64,000 nt of DNA from Streptomyces hyderabadensis (GTDB lineage Bacteria; Actinomycetota; Actinomycetes; Streptomycetales; Streptomycetaceae), in NCBI RefSeq assembly GCF_020404845.1, contig NZ_JAIOJZ010000012.1:1-64000 (forward strand). Direction: 5' to 3'. Positions 16,784 to 25,817 of the stretch are shown here, in pieces. The number at the start of each line of letters is the position of its first letter. Within the stretch, counting starts at the first letter, position 1. The position numbers were made by a program, and so were the translations under genes. The notes beneath the pieces are model-generated. The model saw nothing but the letters and a program-made list of their open reading frames with translations, was not told the DNA's origin and ran no database searches.

Positions 16784-17722
16784 ATGTCCGTCACGTCCGT
16801 CGGTCCGAGCACCGTTCTGCGCGCAGCACGCATCCCGGGGGACGGAATCTACGAGGGCCGGCGCATTCTGCGCCGCCTGCCCGAGGGATGGCAGGACCGG
16901 CCCTACGAGCACGTCGAGGTCGTCCCTCAGGCCCGCACCATCGGCGCCGAACTGCGGGGTGTCGACCTCTCGCGCCCGCTCACCCCCGCGCTGCGCGAGG
17001 AGCTGAACCGCGCCCTGCTGGAGTGGAAGGTGCTGTTCTTCCGCGCCCAGCACCTCACCTCCGAGCAGCAGCGCGCCTTCGCCCGCAACTGGGGCGAGCT
17101 GGAGACCAACCCGCTGCTCGCCGCCGGTTCCAGCGAGGACGTCGTCCGGTTCGACAAGGGCGCCGGGGCCGCGCCGACGTACGAGAACGTGTGGCACACC
17201 GACGTCACCTTCCGCGAGCGGCCCGCCCTCGGCGCGGTGCTCCAGCTGCGCGAGGTGCCGCCGTTCGGCGGGGACACGATGTGGGCGGACATGGCGGCGG
17301 CCTACGACAACCTGCCCCGGGAGGTGAAGGACCGCATCGACGGCGCCCGCGCGGTGCACGACTTCATCCCCGGCTTCGCCCGGTTCTACGGGCCCGAGCG
17401 GCTGCTGCCGCACCAGGACCTGTTCCCGCCCGTGGAGCACCCGGTGGTGCGCACGCATCCGGAGACGGGCCGGCGCATGCTGTTCGTCAACACGTCCTTC
17501 ACCACGCACATCACCGGCATGGACCGCGACGAGAGCGACCGGCTGCTGCGCTTCCTGTTCCAGCAGGCGCACGTGCCGGAGTACCAGGTGCGCTGGCGCT
17601 GGCAGCCCGGCGACATCGCGTTCTGGGACAACCGGGCCACGCAGCACTACGCGGTGGGTGACTACGGGTCCGAGCGCCGGGTCGCCGAGCGCGTCGCCAT
17701 CGAGGGCGACCGGCCCTTCTGA
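16784..17722 (+). CDS. TauD/TfdA family Fe(II)/2-oxoglutarate dioxygenase
   Basis: 312 residues. Iron ligands are His138 and Asp140 (ENVWHTDVTFRERPA) and distal His288 (FWDNRATQHYAVGDY). Arg at about 299-303 (SERRVAERV) binds 2-oxoglutarate. The family hydroxylates taurine, alkylsulfonates, sulfate esters or herbicide-like acids; substrate unknown here. The N-terminus has about 40 residues before the usual domain start. GGGGAGGA is properly spaced before ATG 16784, so I prefer it to the in-frame ATG at 16748. Monocistronic, preceded by a possible regulatory leader ORF, which favours a sulfur-related role (inference). Confidence 0.92.
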   Translation: MSVTSVGPSTVLRAARIPGDGIYEGRRILRRLPEGWQDRPYEHVEVVPQARTIGAELRGVDLSRPLTPALREELNRALLEWKVLFFRAQHLTSEQQRAFARNWGELETNPLLAAGSSEDVVRFDKGAGAAPTYENVWHTDVTFRERPALGAVLQLREVPPFGGDTMWADMAAAYDNLPREVKDRIDGARAVHDFIPGFARFYGPERLLPHQDLFPPVEHPVVRTHPETGRRMLFVNTSFTTHITGMDRDESDRLLRFLFQQAHVPEYQVRWRWQPGDIAFWDNRATQHYAVGDYGSERRVAERVAIEGDRPF

Positions 17723-17735
17723 TCCCCCGGGCGGC

Positions 17736-17765
17736 GGGCCGGAGGCGGCGACGCGTCTCCGGCCC
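17736..17765. terminator. Bidirectional terminator between convergent genes
   Basis: GGGCCGGAG (17736-17744) pairs exactly with CTCCGGCCC (17757-17765) around a 12-nt loop. It occupies the 52-bp gap between the convergent TauD-family and GH2 genes. Confidence 0.75.
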
Positions 17766-17774
17766 CCGGTCCCG

Positions 17775-19595
17775 CTAGGCCTCCGGCTCCTCGATGGCAG
17801 CCGGGCGCAGCTGGGCGGCGCGCACCCGGGCGACGTCGAGCTTCTCGCCGCGGTCGAAGCGGTAGATGCCGTTCTGCTCCTGGAAGACGTCGGTCAACTG
17901 GGTGTAGCAGTAGCCGAACATGTCGGGGTCGCCGAGCAGGACCTCGGTGAGGCCGCTGAACCGCTGGTGGAACTCGTCCTCGCCCCGGACGCGTTCCCCG
18001 TAGCCCCAGGAGACGGTGCGGTCCTCGCCGGACTGTGCGGCTGCCGCCTCGGGGTCCCACCAGATGCCGCCGAACTCGCTGACGAAGTACGGCTGGCCGC
18101 GGTAGGGCTGGGAGTAGGGGGCGCCGCTCTCGTGGGCGTTGACGTAGGGCGCGTCCTTGGCCAGGCCGGACATCAGCTGCCGGAAGGCGGCGGGGTCCTG
18201 CTCGTAGTTGTGGGAGTCGTAGACGTCGGTCTCGGCGACCCGGTGGGCGTAGCCGGAGGCGTCGACGACGGGGCGGGTGGTGTCCATGGCCTTGGTGGCC
18301 AGGAACATCGCCCGGGTCACGTCGTCGAGCTGGGTGATGCGGTCGTGCAGCTTCTGGTAGGTCTCGTTGAGCGGGCACCAGCCGATGATCGAGGGGTGCG
18401 AGTAGTCGCGCTCCAGCGCCTCCAGCCACTGGGCGACGTAGGAGGCGTCGGGCTTCTGGTTGTCGCCGGAGGAGCCGCCCGTTTCGCAGCCCCAGTCGCC
18501 GAACTCGCCCCAGACCAGGTAGCCGAGGCGGTCGGCGTGGTGGAGGAAGCGCTCCTCGAAGACCTTCTGGTGCAGCCGGGCCCCGTTGAAGCCGGCCGCC
18601 ATGGCCAGCTCGATGTCCCGTACCAGGGCCTCGTCGGTCGGGGCGGTCATCAGCCCGTCCGGGTACCAGCCCTGGTCGAGGACGAGGCGCTGGAAGACGG
18701 GGCGGCCGTTGAGCAGGACGGCCTTGCCGCGCACTCCGACGGCGCGCAGGCCGGCGTAGCTGTCGGCGCTGTCGACCACCTGGCCCGCCGCGTCGAGGAG
18801 TTCGAGGCGCAGGTCGTACAGGTGCGGGTCCTCGGGCCCCCACTCGCGCCGCCGGTCCTCCGGCACCGGCAGGTGCAGGCGCGGGGCGAGGTCGAGGTCG
18901 GCGCGGGCCTCGGCACGGCTCACCTCGCCGTCGGCGTCGCTGAGGACGGCGCGGACCCGGTGGCCCGGGCGGTTGCCGGACAGGGGCAGTTCCAGGTGGA
19001 AGGCGGAACCGGCCAGGTCGGGGGTGATCCGGGGGCGCCGCAGATGCGTCACGGGGACGGGCTCCAGCCAGACCGTCTGCCAGATGCCGGTCACCCGGGT
19101 GTAGTTGCAGTCGTGGTTGGCGTACTGGACCGCCTGCTTTCCGCGGGCCTGCGGGCCGGACTTGGGGTCGCGGGCCCGCACGGTGATGACCACCTCCTCC
19201 CCCGCCCCGGCGATGTCGCCGAGGTCGGCGGTGAAGGGGGTGAAGCCGCCGCGGTGCCGGGCGACCTCCTTGCCGTCGGCCCACACGGTGGTGTCGTGGT
19301 CGACGGCGCCGAAGTGCAGCAGTACGCGGCGTCCGGCCCAGGCGGCGGGCAGGGTGAGGGCCCGCCGGTACCAGACGGCGTGCAGGAAGTCGGTGTCGCC
19401 GATGCCGGACAGCTCGGACTCGGGCGGGAACGGGACGAGGATCTCGTCCCGCAGTTCGCGGTCGAGCAGACCGCGTTCGAGGCCGCTGTCCCCCCGGTCG
19501 GTCTCGAACTGCCAGGCGCCGTTCAGGTTGAGCCAGTCGCGGCGCACGAACTGCGGTCGCGGGTACTCCGGGCGCGGTACGGAGTGAGTGGGCAC
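17775..19595 (-). CDS. Glycoside hydrolase family 2 enzyme
   Basis: 606 residues, no signal peptide, so intracellular. The jelly-roll sugar-binding domain is at about 15-185 (LNLNGAWQFETDRGD, then NYTRVTGIWQTVWLEPV), the Ig-like domain at about 190-295, and the TIM barrel from about 300. The acid/base is Glu411 in GWCPLNETYQ and the nucleophile Glu507 in YFVSEFGGIWW. It probably cleaves a beta-linked sugar (galactoside, mannoside, glucuronide or arabinoside) from an imported oligosaccharide. GTG start 19595. Last gene of the ABC importer operon downstream of the LacI-type operator, with the GH43 gene in the same regulon. Confidence 0.9.
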   Translation of the reverse strand: MPTHSVPRPEYPRPQFVRRDWLNLNGAWQFETDRGDSGLERGLLDRELRDEILVPFPPESELSGIGDTDFLHAVWYRRALTLPAAWAGRRVLLHFGAVDHDTTVWADGKEVARHRGGFTPFTADLGDIAGAGEEVVITVRARDPKSGPQARGKQAVQYANHDCNYTRVTGIWQTVWLEPVPVTHLRRPRITPDLAGSAFHLELPLSGNRPGHRVRAVLSDADGEVSRAEARADLDLAPRLHLPVPEDRRREWGPEDPHLYDLRLELLDAAGQVVDSADSYAGLRAVGVRGKAVLLNGRPVFQRLVLDQGWYPDGLMTAPTDEALVRDIELAMAAGFNGARLHQKVFEERFLHHADRLGYLVWGEFGDWGCETGGSSGDNQKPDASYVAQWLEALERDYSHPSIIGWCPLNETYQKLHDRITQLDDVTRAMFLATKAMDTTRPVVDASGYAHRVAETDVYDSHNYEQDPAAFRQLMSGLAKDAPYVNAHESGAPYSQPYRGQPYFVSEFGGIWWDPEAAAAQSGEDRTVSWGYGERVRGEDEFHQRFSGLTEVLLGDPDMFGYCYTQLTDVFQEQNGIYRFDRGEKLDVARVRAAQLRPAAIEEPEA

Positions 19596-19662
19596 ACATG
19601 CTCCAGTCGATCGGTGGGCCGGGCACGCGAACGCCGGGCCCGTGGGTACAGCCGGGTTGGGT

Positions 19663-20562
19663 TCAGGAGCCGCCGAGGCCGGTGGTGGCCACGGAGTTGA
19701 CGATGCGGCGCTGGAAGAGGAGGAAGACCACGATCAGCGGCAGCGCCGCGAGCAGCGCGCCGGCCATGGACTGCGCGTACTGGATCCCGTAGGCGTCCTT
19801 GACGGTGGCCAGGCCCACCGGGAGGGTCATCAGGTCGGGGTCGTTGGTGACGATGAACGGCCACATGAAGTTGTTCCAGGCGCCGATGAAGACGAAGATC
19901 GCCACCGCGGCCACGACCGGCCGCGAGAGCGGCAGCACGATCGACCGGAAGACCCGGAACTCGGAGGCGCCGTCGATCCGGGCCGCCTCCTCCAGCTCCC
20001 TGGGGATGGCGTCGAAGAACCGCTTGAGGATGAAGACCATCATCGGCGCGACGACCTGGGGCAGGATGACGGCCGCGTAGGTGTCGACCAGGTTGAACAG
20101 GGTCATCTGGTCGAACAGCGGCACGACGAGCAGTTGCGGCGGGACCATGATGGCGGCGACGGTGACGCCGAGCAGCGCCTTGCGCCCGCGGAAGGTGCCG
20201 CGCGAGAAGCCGTACGCGGCGAGGGTGGAGACCGCGACGGTGATCAGCGTGACCAGGGCGGAGATCAGGAAGCTGTTGAAGGCCCAGACGGTGACGTTGC
20301 CGCGTTCCAGGATCTGCTGGTAGGCGTCCAGGGTGAAGGCGCCCTTGAAGGGGGACAGCCCGGTGGTGTTGATGTCCTCCTCGCTCTGCACCGAGGTGAT
20401 GATCGCCCACACGAACGGCACCAGCCAGACGACGGCGAGGACCACGAGGGCCGTCCCGGCCAGGACGCGGGGCAGCCGGCCGTGGCCGAGGAGCAGGGGC
20501 GAGCCGGCCGCTTCGCGGGGTGGACGGCGCCGGGTGCTCAGGGTGGTGGCGGTTGCGGACAC
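19663..20562 (-). CDS. ABC sugar permease (MalG-type)
   Basis: 299 residues, six membrane helices. The coupling loop EEAARIDGASEFRVFRSIVLPL (positions about 195-215) is the EAA motif contacting the ATPase. GTG 20562 with GGGAGGA upstream starts two bases after the first permease stop. No ATPase gene is in the operon; a shared MsiK-type ATPase, as known for Streptomyces CUT1 importers, is expected. It forms the channel with the preceding permease and delivers oligosaccharide to the GH2 enzyme encoded next. Confidence 0.93.
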   Translation of the reverse strand: MSATATTLSTRRRPPREAAGSPLLLGHGRLPRVLAGTALVVLAVVWLVPFVWAIITSVQSEEDINTTGLSPFKGAFTLDAYQQILERGNVTVWAFNSFLISALVTLITVAVSTLAAYGFSRGTFRGRKALLGVTVAAIMVPPQLLVVPLFDQMTLFNLVDTYAAVILPQVVAPMMVFILKRFFDAIPRELEEAARIDGASEFRVFRSIVLPLSRPVVAAVAIFVFIGAWNNFMWPFIVTNDPDLMTLPVGLATVKDAYGIQYAQSMAGALLAALPLIVVFLLFQRRIVNSVATTGLGGS

Positions 20563-20564
20563 GG

Positions 20565-21509
20565 TCAGTCCTCCCGGCGGAAGAGGCGGAGCTGCACGAG
20601 CGAGACGAGGATGATCAGGGCGAAGAAGAGGTACGAGACGGCGGAGGCGTAGCCGAGGCGGTATCCCGTGAAGCCCACGTCGTAGACGTACTCCAGGACC
20701 GGCCGGGTGGAACCGTTGGGTCCGCCCTTGGTGAGGATGTAGATCTGGTCGAAGACCTTGAGGGAGGCCAGGATCTGGAGCATGGCCACCAGGCCGGTGG
20801 TCCGGCGCAGTTGCGGCAGGGTGATGGACCACAGGCGGCGCCAGGCACCGGCCCCGTCGAGTGCCGCCGCCTCGTCGAAGGTGGTGGGCAGGGACTGGAG
20901 CGCCGCCAGGTAGAGCAGGAAGTTGAAGCCGACCGTCCACCAGACGGTGAGGGCGGCCACCGACCACATGGCCACGGACTCGTCGGACAGCCAGCCCACC
21001 GGTTCCATCCCCAGAGCGTCCAGGAGCTGGTTGGCCATGCCCAGTTCGGGCTGGTAGAGCCAGGTCCAGATCATGGTCACGACGGTCACGGGCAGCAGGT
21101 AGGGCGCGAAGAACGACAGGCGCCACGCCCACTGCCCGGCCAGTCCGCTGTGCACCAGCAGGGCCATGGCGAGCGCGACCAGCACCAGCGGGACGCTGGA
21201 GATGACGGTGAACAAGACGGTGTTGCCGAGGCTGCTCCACACGTCCGGATCACCGAACGCCTCGGTGTAGTTGTCGAGGCCGACGAAGCTCGTGTCACGC
21301 AGGGCGAGTGAGCTGTCGGTGAAGCTCATCCAGAGCCCCTGCACGATCGGCCAGACCATGAAGAGGCCGAACACGAGCAGGAACGGCAGGACGAACACGA
21401 GGCCGTTTCCGGCGCGCAGGCGGCCCGGAGCGGTGCGGCGGCGGCCGTCCGCCTCGGCGGCGGGCGAACCGGTCTGCTCCTCGGCGCCGAGGGGTGCGGT
21501 GGTGGTCAT
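20565..21509 (-). CDS. ABC sugar permease (MalF-type)
   Basis: 314 residues with a cytosolic N-terminus and six membrane helices (first VFVLPFLLVFGLFMVWPIV). The EAA loop is FDEAAALDGAGAWRRLWSITLPQ. I place the start at ATG 21509: AAAGGAG ends eight bases before it, whereas a GTG three codons upstream overlaps the ribosome site. It follows the binding-protein gene by 21 bp and precedes the second permease by 2 bp. Confidence 0.93.
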   Translation of the reverse strand: MTTTAPLGAEEQTGSPAAEADGRRRTAPGRLRAGNGLVFVLPFLLVFGLFMVWPIVQGLWMSFTDSSLALRDTSFVGLDNYTEAFGDPDVWSSLGNTVLFTVISSVPLVLVALAMALLVHSGLAGQWAWRLSFFAPYLLPVTVVTMIWTWLYQPELGMANQLLDALGMEPVGWLSDESVAMWSVAALTVWWTVGFNFLLYLAALQSLPTTFDEAAALDGAGAWRRLWSITLPQLRRTTGLVAMLQILASLKVFDQIYILTKGGPNGSTRPVLEYVYDVGFTGYRLGYASAVSYLFFALIILVSLVQLRLFRRED

Positions 21510-21530
21510 GTCGGTCACTCCTTTCGCTGG

Positions 21531-22904
21531 TCAGGCCACCGGGTTGGGCTGCCGCAGCAGCGTGTCCGCCTCGCGGACCATCTGCCGCACCGCCTTCTCG
21601 GGGGTGGTGTTGCCCAGCAGCGCCGACTGGAGCGGCTGGCACATCCGGTTCTGGAAGTTGGAACCGGCGCCCGCGAACCAGTTGGGCGGGTCGAGCACGG
21701 CCACCTTCGCGGCGTCGGCGTAGGAGGACTGGGGTTCCAGGGCTGCGTACTCCGGCTCCGCGAGGACGGGCTGGTAGGCGGGGATGTGTCCGGCGCTCGC
21801 CCAGGTGAGGCTCTGCTTGAGAATCTGGGCGACGTAGCGGTGGGCCTCGCGGCGCCGGGCCGGGTCGGGGCTGTCCTGGTGCGGGAGGACGAAGCTGTGG
21901 CTGTCGGTGTAGACGGCCGGCTTCTCGAAGACCTGCGGGAAGGGCGCGGCGCCCAGCTCCATGCCGGACTTCTTCAGTGTCGGCAGCTCCCACTCGCCCA
22001 GCATGGCCATGCCGCCGCGGCCGCTGCTGAAGGCGGCCAGCGCGCCGTTGTAGTCCAGGTTGTTGGGGTTGGTCCTCCCGTCGAAGAGCCGCGTCATGAG
22101 GGTCACGACGCGTACCGCGGCGTCCACGTCGATCTCCGGGGGGCCGCCGTCCGGGAGGTCGAAGGCGGCGCCGGTCTGCGCGTAGAGCCCGGCGAACAGG
22201 CGCCAGTTCTGCGCCGTGTCGGTGACGTGGCCGAACAGGATGCCCGCCTGGCCGGTCGCCTCGGCGAGGGCCTTGCCCGCCTCCAGCAGGGCCTCGGGCG
22301 AGCCCATGGGGGCCAGTTCGCCGGAGGTGTCCAGGAGTCCGGCCTGCTCCGCGGCCTTCTTGTCGTAGAACACGATGAAGGGGTGCACGTCCAGCGGGAT
22401 GGCGTAGACCGTCCCCTCGTGCCGGGTGCGCGACCAGACGGCCGGCGTGAAGTCCTTCTCGCTCACGCCGTGTTCGGCGAGCAGGTCCAGGTCGAAGGCG
22501 TCCACCAGTCCGCCGGGCGCGTAGCCCGCCAGCCGGGACAGGTGCATGGCGGCCACGTCGGAGGCCCGGCCGCCGGCCGCGGACATGGCGAGCTTGGTGT
22601 AGTACGACGGGCCCCAGTCCAGGATCGTGCGGTCGACGTCGAAGCCCTTGGCTCCTCCCGCCCCCTTGGACACGGCCTCGATCATGTCGTCCATCAGCAG
22701 GCCGTCGCCGCCCTGGAAGAGGTCCCAGACGCTCAGGTCGGACGCCCCGGAGGCCGAGGCCGGTGAGGCGCAGCCGGACAGCGGACCCGCGGCGAGCAGG
22801 GCTCCGGCCCCGGCCATGGCGTTGCGCAGCAACCGGCGGCGGCTGGGGCGGCGGACCGGATCGGACACGGCCGGCACCCCCTGGGCAGGCAGACGGGAAC
22901 TCAT
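21531..22904 (-). CDS. Sugar-binding lipoprotein of an ABC importer
   Basis: 457 residues, CUT1-type extracellular solute-binding protein. The signal peptide carries a twin-arginine-like SRRRLLRNA followed by a hydrophobic stretch and the lipobox LSGC (Cys about 45), so it is probably a Tat-exported lipoprotein. C-terminal motifs SFVLPHQDSPDPARRREAHR and SAGHIPAYQPVL are typical of the family. I prefer ATG 22904 (AAAGG six bases upstream) to the GTG one codon earlier. First gene of the importer-GH2 operon, driven by a promoter containing the LacI-type operator. Confidence 0.92.
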   Translation of the reverse strand: MSSRLPAQGVPAVSDPVRRPSRRRLLRNAMAGAGALLAAGPLSGCASPASASGASDLSVWDLFQGGDGLLMDDMIEAVSKGAGGAKGFDVDRTILDWGPSYYTKLAMSAAGGRASDVAAMHLSRLAGYAPGGLVDAFDLDLLAEHGVSEKDFTPAVWSRTRHEGTVYAIPLDVHPFIVFYDKKAAEQAGLLDTSGELAPMGSPEALLEAGKALAEATGQAGILFGHVTDTAQNWRLFAGLYAQTGAAFDLPDGGPPEIDVDAAVRVVTLMTRLFDGRTNPNNLDYNGALAAFSSGRGGMAMLGEWELPTLKKSGMELGAAPFPQVFEKPAVYTDSHSFVLPHQDSPDPARRREAHRYVAQILKQSLTWASAGHIPAYQPVLAEPEYAALEPQSSYADAAKVAVLDPPNWFAGAGSNFQNRMCQPLQSALLGNTTPEKAVRQMVREADTLLRQPNPVA

Positions 22905-22943
22905 CACGGACCTTTCGACGGCCGGAGCTCATGCGGTGGCTAG

Positions 22944-22972
22944 TTTTTACATCGATGTACATTGGCTGTAAA
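22944..22972 (-). promoter_or_regulatory. Importer operon promoter with embedded LacI-type operator
   Basis: On the minus strand TTTACA (22972-22967), a 17-bp spacer and TAAAAA (22949-22944) form a promoter. The palindrome TACATCGATGTA (22948-22959) lies across the spacer and the edge of the -10. The same 12-mer recurs before the GH43 gene. The divergent lacI-type gene starts 80 bp away and may be autoregulated from the same site. Confidence 0.85.
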
Positions 22973-23039
22973 GAGCTGGGGCGGGTGATCGGCACGGGGA
23001 CATAGACTCGGGCAGCGCGAAAGAGGCAGGGAGGTCTCG

Positions 23040-24083
23040 GTGGCACGGCCCAGGATCAAGGACGTCGCACGTCATGCGGGCGTTTCGGAGAAGACGGTGT
23101 CCAATGTCATCAACGACTACGCCCATGTCTCCGACCGGACCAGGCAGGTGGTCCGCGAGGCCATCGAACACCTCGGCTACCGGGTCAACCTGGCCGGGCG
23201 TCATCTGCGCAAGGGCCGGACCGGCATCATCGCGCTCATCGTCCCGGAACTGGACATACCGTACTTCGCGGAGCTGGCCCGGCATGTCATCCGCGAGGCC
23301 GAGGAGCGGTCCCTGACGGTCCTGATCCACCAGTCCGGAGGGGACCGCGCCCACGAGCTGGCGGCGCTGGCCGGGTTCGGCTCCACGTTCGTGGACGGGA
23401 TCATCCTCAGTCCGCTCGCGCTGACCGCCGACGACCTGCGGGACCGTACGGGGTTCCCGCCCACCGTGCTGCTCGGGGAGCTGCTGGAGGAGGGCGCCGA
23501 CCACGTGGCCATCGACAACGAGGGTGCCGCGCGCGAGGCGACCCGCCATCTGATCGGGCTCGGGCGCCGCAGGATCCTCGCCGTCGGCGGGCGCGACGAC
23601 TCGGGACTGGGGACGGCCGAGGCCCGCACCCGGGGCTACCGCGCCGCCCTGGCGGAGGCGGGCATCGCCTACGACCCGGCCGCGCTGCTGCCGGTCGCGT
23701 CCTTCCGGATGCCCGACGGCGCGCGGGCCGTGGCGCGGGCGCTGGAGGAGGGTGCGCGGCCCGACGCGCTGCTGTGCCTCAACGACCAGCTGGCGCTGGG
23801 TGCGTTGCGGGCCCTGCACGAGCGCGGGGTCTCGGTGCCCGGGGACGTCGCCGTGATCGGCTTCGACGACGTGGAGGGCGGCAGGTTCAGCGTCCCGACG
23901 CTGAGCACGGTGGCGCCGGACAAGGCGGCGGTGGCCAAGGTCGCCGTACAGCTGCTCCAGCACCGCATCGAGGAGGCGACGGCGCCGGACGGTGCCGTGT
24001 CGGGGGTGCAGGCGCCGCAGGACCGGATCGTGGCCCACCGGCTCGTCCTGCGGGAGAGCACGGAGGGCCACGCGCGGCACTGA
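23040..24083 (+). CDS. LacI family transcriptional repressor
   Basis: 347 residues. Helix-turn-helix RIKDVARHAGVSEKTVSNVI (5-24) with hinge helix LAGRHLRKGRTG. The periplasmic-binding-like sensor domain runs from about 62 (IIALIVPELDIPYFAELA) with ribose-binding-type motifs VDGIILSPLAL, VAIDNEGAAREATRHLIGLG and VIGFDDVEGGRFSVPTLSTV. GTG 23040 follows GGGAGG. It is divergent from the importer operon and convergent with GH43, both of which carry TACATCGATGTA at their promoters, so it is the obvious local repressor. The inducer is probably an oligosaccharide released by GH43 or GH2 substrates. Confidence 0.95.
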   Translation: MARPRIKDVARHAGVSEKTVSNVINDYAHVSDRTRQVVREAIEHLGYRVNLAGRHLRKGRTGIIALIVPELDIPYFAELARHVIREAEERSLTVLIHQSGGDRAHELAALAGFGSTFVDGIILSPLALTADDLRDRTGFPPTVLLGELLEEGADHVAIDNEGAAREATRHLIGLGRRRILAVGGRDDSGLGTAEARTRGYRAALAEAGIAYDPAALLPVASFRMPDGARAVARALEEGARPDALLCLNDQLALGALRALHERGVSVPGDVAVIGFDDVEGGRFSVPTLSTVAPDKAAVAKVAVQLLQHRIEEATAPDGAVSGVQAPQDRIVAHRLVLRESTEGHARH

Positions 24084-24126
24084 CCGGCGGACACCGGCCG
24101 GGGTTCGGCCGGTCGGTACCGGTCAG
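24080..24126. terminator. Nested terminator between convergent lacI-type and GH43 genes
   Basis: Inner stem ACCGGCCG (24093-24100) / CGGCCGGT (24106-24113) with a 5-nt loop, and outer stem CTGACCGG (24080-24087) / CCGGTCAG (24119-24126). It overlaps both stop codons and should act in both directions. Confidence 0.75.
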
Positions 24127-25601
24127 TTCGTGTAGACCTCGGCCCGGTCGACGCTCACGAAGGACGCCCCCGACTGGGAGTTGTGCTCGCCCGTGACCCG
24201 GATCCGCAGGGTGTGACCGCCGTTCGCCAGCCGCGGGCTCACGTACTGCACCGCCTCGCCGACGCGGATCGAGTGGTGGAAGTCCACCCGCTGCTCGGGC
24301 CCGCCGTCGATGCTGATGCCCGCGTAGCCGTTGCCGGTGTCCTTGACGGAGAGCAGGACGATCCGGGTGCCCGTGAAGGAGAAGGTGGCCGTGGCACCGG
24401 CCCGGTCGCTCCAGTGGTCGTCGCTCCAGAAGCACTGCGCGGCGCAGCCGGTGCCAAAGTTCCAGGCCCCGGTGTAGGTGACCCGGCCGGGGCCGCTGGA
24501 ACGGCCGTCGTCGTTGATCCAGTAGTTGCCCGAGCCGGGATCGCCGGAGGGCAGGTCCTGGGTGGCGCCCATCGCGAGCGGACGGCCGAAGTCGGGGCTG
24601 CCGTCGGCCCGCCAGGTGAACCTCTGCGCCCGGGTGGTGCGGTTGGTGTAGGTGTACGCCGACGTGGTCTTGGCGTGGTAGACGATCCAGTCCTCGGTCC
24701 CGTCGGGCGAGGTGAAGAAGGCGTGGTGGCCCGGCCCGAAGACACCCCGGTCGTCGGCGCGGGAGAAGACCGGGCCCTGGTGCTGGCGCCAGTTCCCCGG
24801 CACCAGCGGGTCGGCGTCCAGCGGCATCGACATCATCCAGACCTGGTAGTCCGGCTTCCCCGTGTCGCAGGTGGAGTACGTCATCCAGACCCGGCCGCCC
24901 CGGTAGAGGAACTCGGGCCCCTCCCGCACCTCGGGGCAGCCGCCCGCGGCGTCGATCGCGACCGCGTCGCCGGAGACGGTGTACGGGTTCGACATCGGGG
25001 CGATGTTGATCCCGTTGTGCTGGTACTGGTTGATGCCGCTGTAGGCGAGGTAGAGCCGGCCGCCGAGCTGGAGGATGCCCGCGTCGATGGCGAAGTCGTC
25101 GGCGTGGTTGGGCGGGGCGAGCTTGGCCTTGAAGTGGTACGGGCCGGTGGGGTCGTCGCGCTCCGACTCCAGGACGTACAGCCGGTGGTGGTCGTCGATG
25201 CCGTCGTCGGCCGTGTAGTAGAGGTACCAGCGGTCACCGAAGCGGTAGAACTCCGGGGCCCAGATGTTGCGGTTGCGGGACGGGTCGGTGTCGGTCCACA
25301 CGGTGACCGGGTCCGCGGCCGCCAGGGTCCCCAGAGACGGGGAGCGCCACATCCGGATGCTGCCGCCCTGGGTGGTGGTGAGGTAGTAGTCGCCCTTCCA
25401 GTGCGTCATGAAGGGGTCGGGCCCGCTGTTGAGCGGGTTGCGGAAGCTGCCCGCCGCCGCGGTGTGGGCGCGGGATCCGGCCGCGGCCGCCGCGGCGGCG
25501 GGTCCGGTTACGCCGGGCAGCAGGCCCACGACCAGCCCGAGGAGGGCGGCGAGGAGCGGGCCGAGTCGGGCGCGGGGACGGTGTGCGGGGCTGGGAAGCA
25601 C
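24123..25601 (-). CDS. Secreted GH43 glycosidase (arabinofuranosidase-like)
   Basis: 492 residues. Signal peptide: RPRAR then a hydrophobic core (about 14-35) and an Ala-rich cleavage region. Five-bladed propeller: catalytic base Asp62 in NSGPDPFMTHWKGDYYL, pKa-modulating Asp173 in DDFAIDAGILQLGG, general acid Glu227 in VREGPEFLYRGG. A C-terminal beta-sandwich of about 130 residues (from GAWNFGTGCAAQCFW) resembles a carbohydrate-binding module. Closest in feel to exo-alpha-1,5-L-arabinofuranosidases, but xylan-type specificity is possible. GTG 25601 follows AAAGGA at 9 nt. The operator 24 bp upstream ties it to the LacI-type regulon, with extracellular digestion feeding the ABC importer. Confidence 0.88.
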   Translation of the reverse strand: MLPSPAHRPRARLGPLLAALLGLVVGLLPGVTGPAAAAAAAGSRAHTAAAGSFRNPLNSGPDPFMTHWKGDYYLTTTQGGSIRMWRSPSLGTLAAADPVTVWTDTDPSRNRNIWAPEFYRFGDRWYLYYTADDGIDDHHRLYVLESERDDPTGPYHFKAKLAPPNHADDFAIDAGILQLGGRLYLAYSGINQYQHNGINIAPMSNPYTVSGDAVAIDAAGGCPEVREGPEFLYRGGRVWMTYSTCDTGKPDYQVWMMSMPLDADPLVPGNWRQHQGPVFSRADDRGVFGPGHHAFFTSPDGTEDWIVYHAKTTSAYTYTNRTTRAQRFTWRADGSPDFGRPLAMGATQDLPSGDPGSGNYWINDDGRSSGPGRVTYTGAWNFGTGCAAQCFWSDDHWSDRAGATATFSFTGTRIVLLSVKDTGNGYAGISIDGGPEQRVDFHHSIRVGEAVQYVSPRLANGGHTLRIRVTGEHNSQSGASFVSVDRAEVYTN

Positions 25602-25624
25602 GTGGGGGTCCTTTCCCGGGGCCT

Positions 25625-25679
25625 TTACATCGATGTAATGACGGGGCGTCAGGGTAGGGACGGCCGGGAGGACTGTCAA
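25625..25679 (-). promoter_or_regulatory. GH43 promoter and LacI-type operator
   Basis: Minus-strand TTGACA (25679-25674), 17-bp spacer, TACCCT (25656-25651). The palindrome TTACATCGATGTAA (25625-25638) lies just downstream of the expected transcription start. Its core TACATCGATGTA is identical to the site in the importer promoter. Confidence 0.85.
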
Positions 25680-25817
25680 CAGCGCCAAAAATGGTATTCC
25701 ATTTGCCGCAGACCTCTTGACGGTGCGGTTTGGCGAAAACTACGTTCTGTTCACCGGAAAGCAGCTTCCGCTTTGTGAAACTCTCCAACTCCCCGCACCT
25801 GATCCCAGGAGTCCCGT

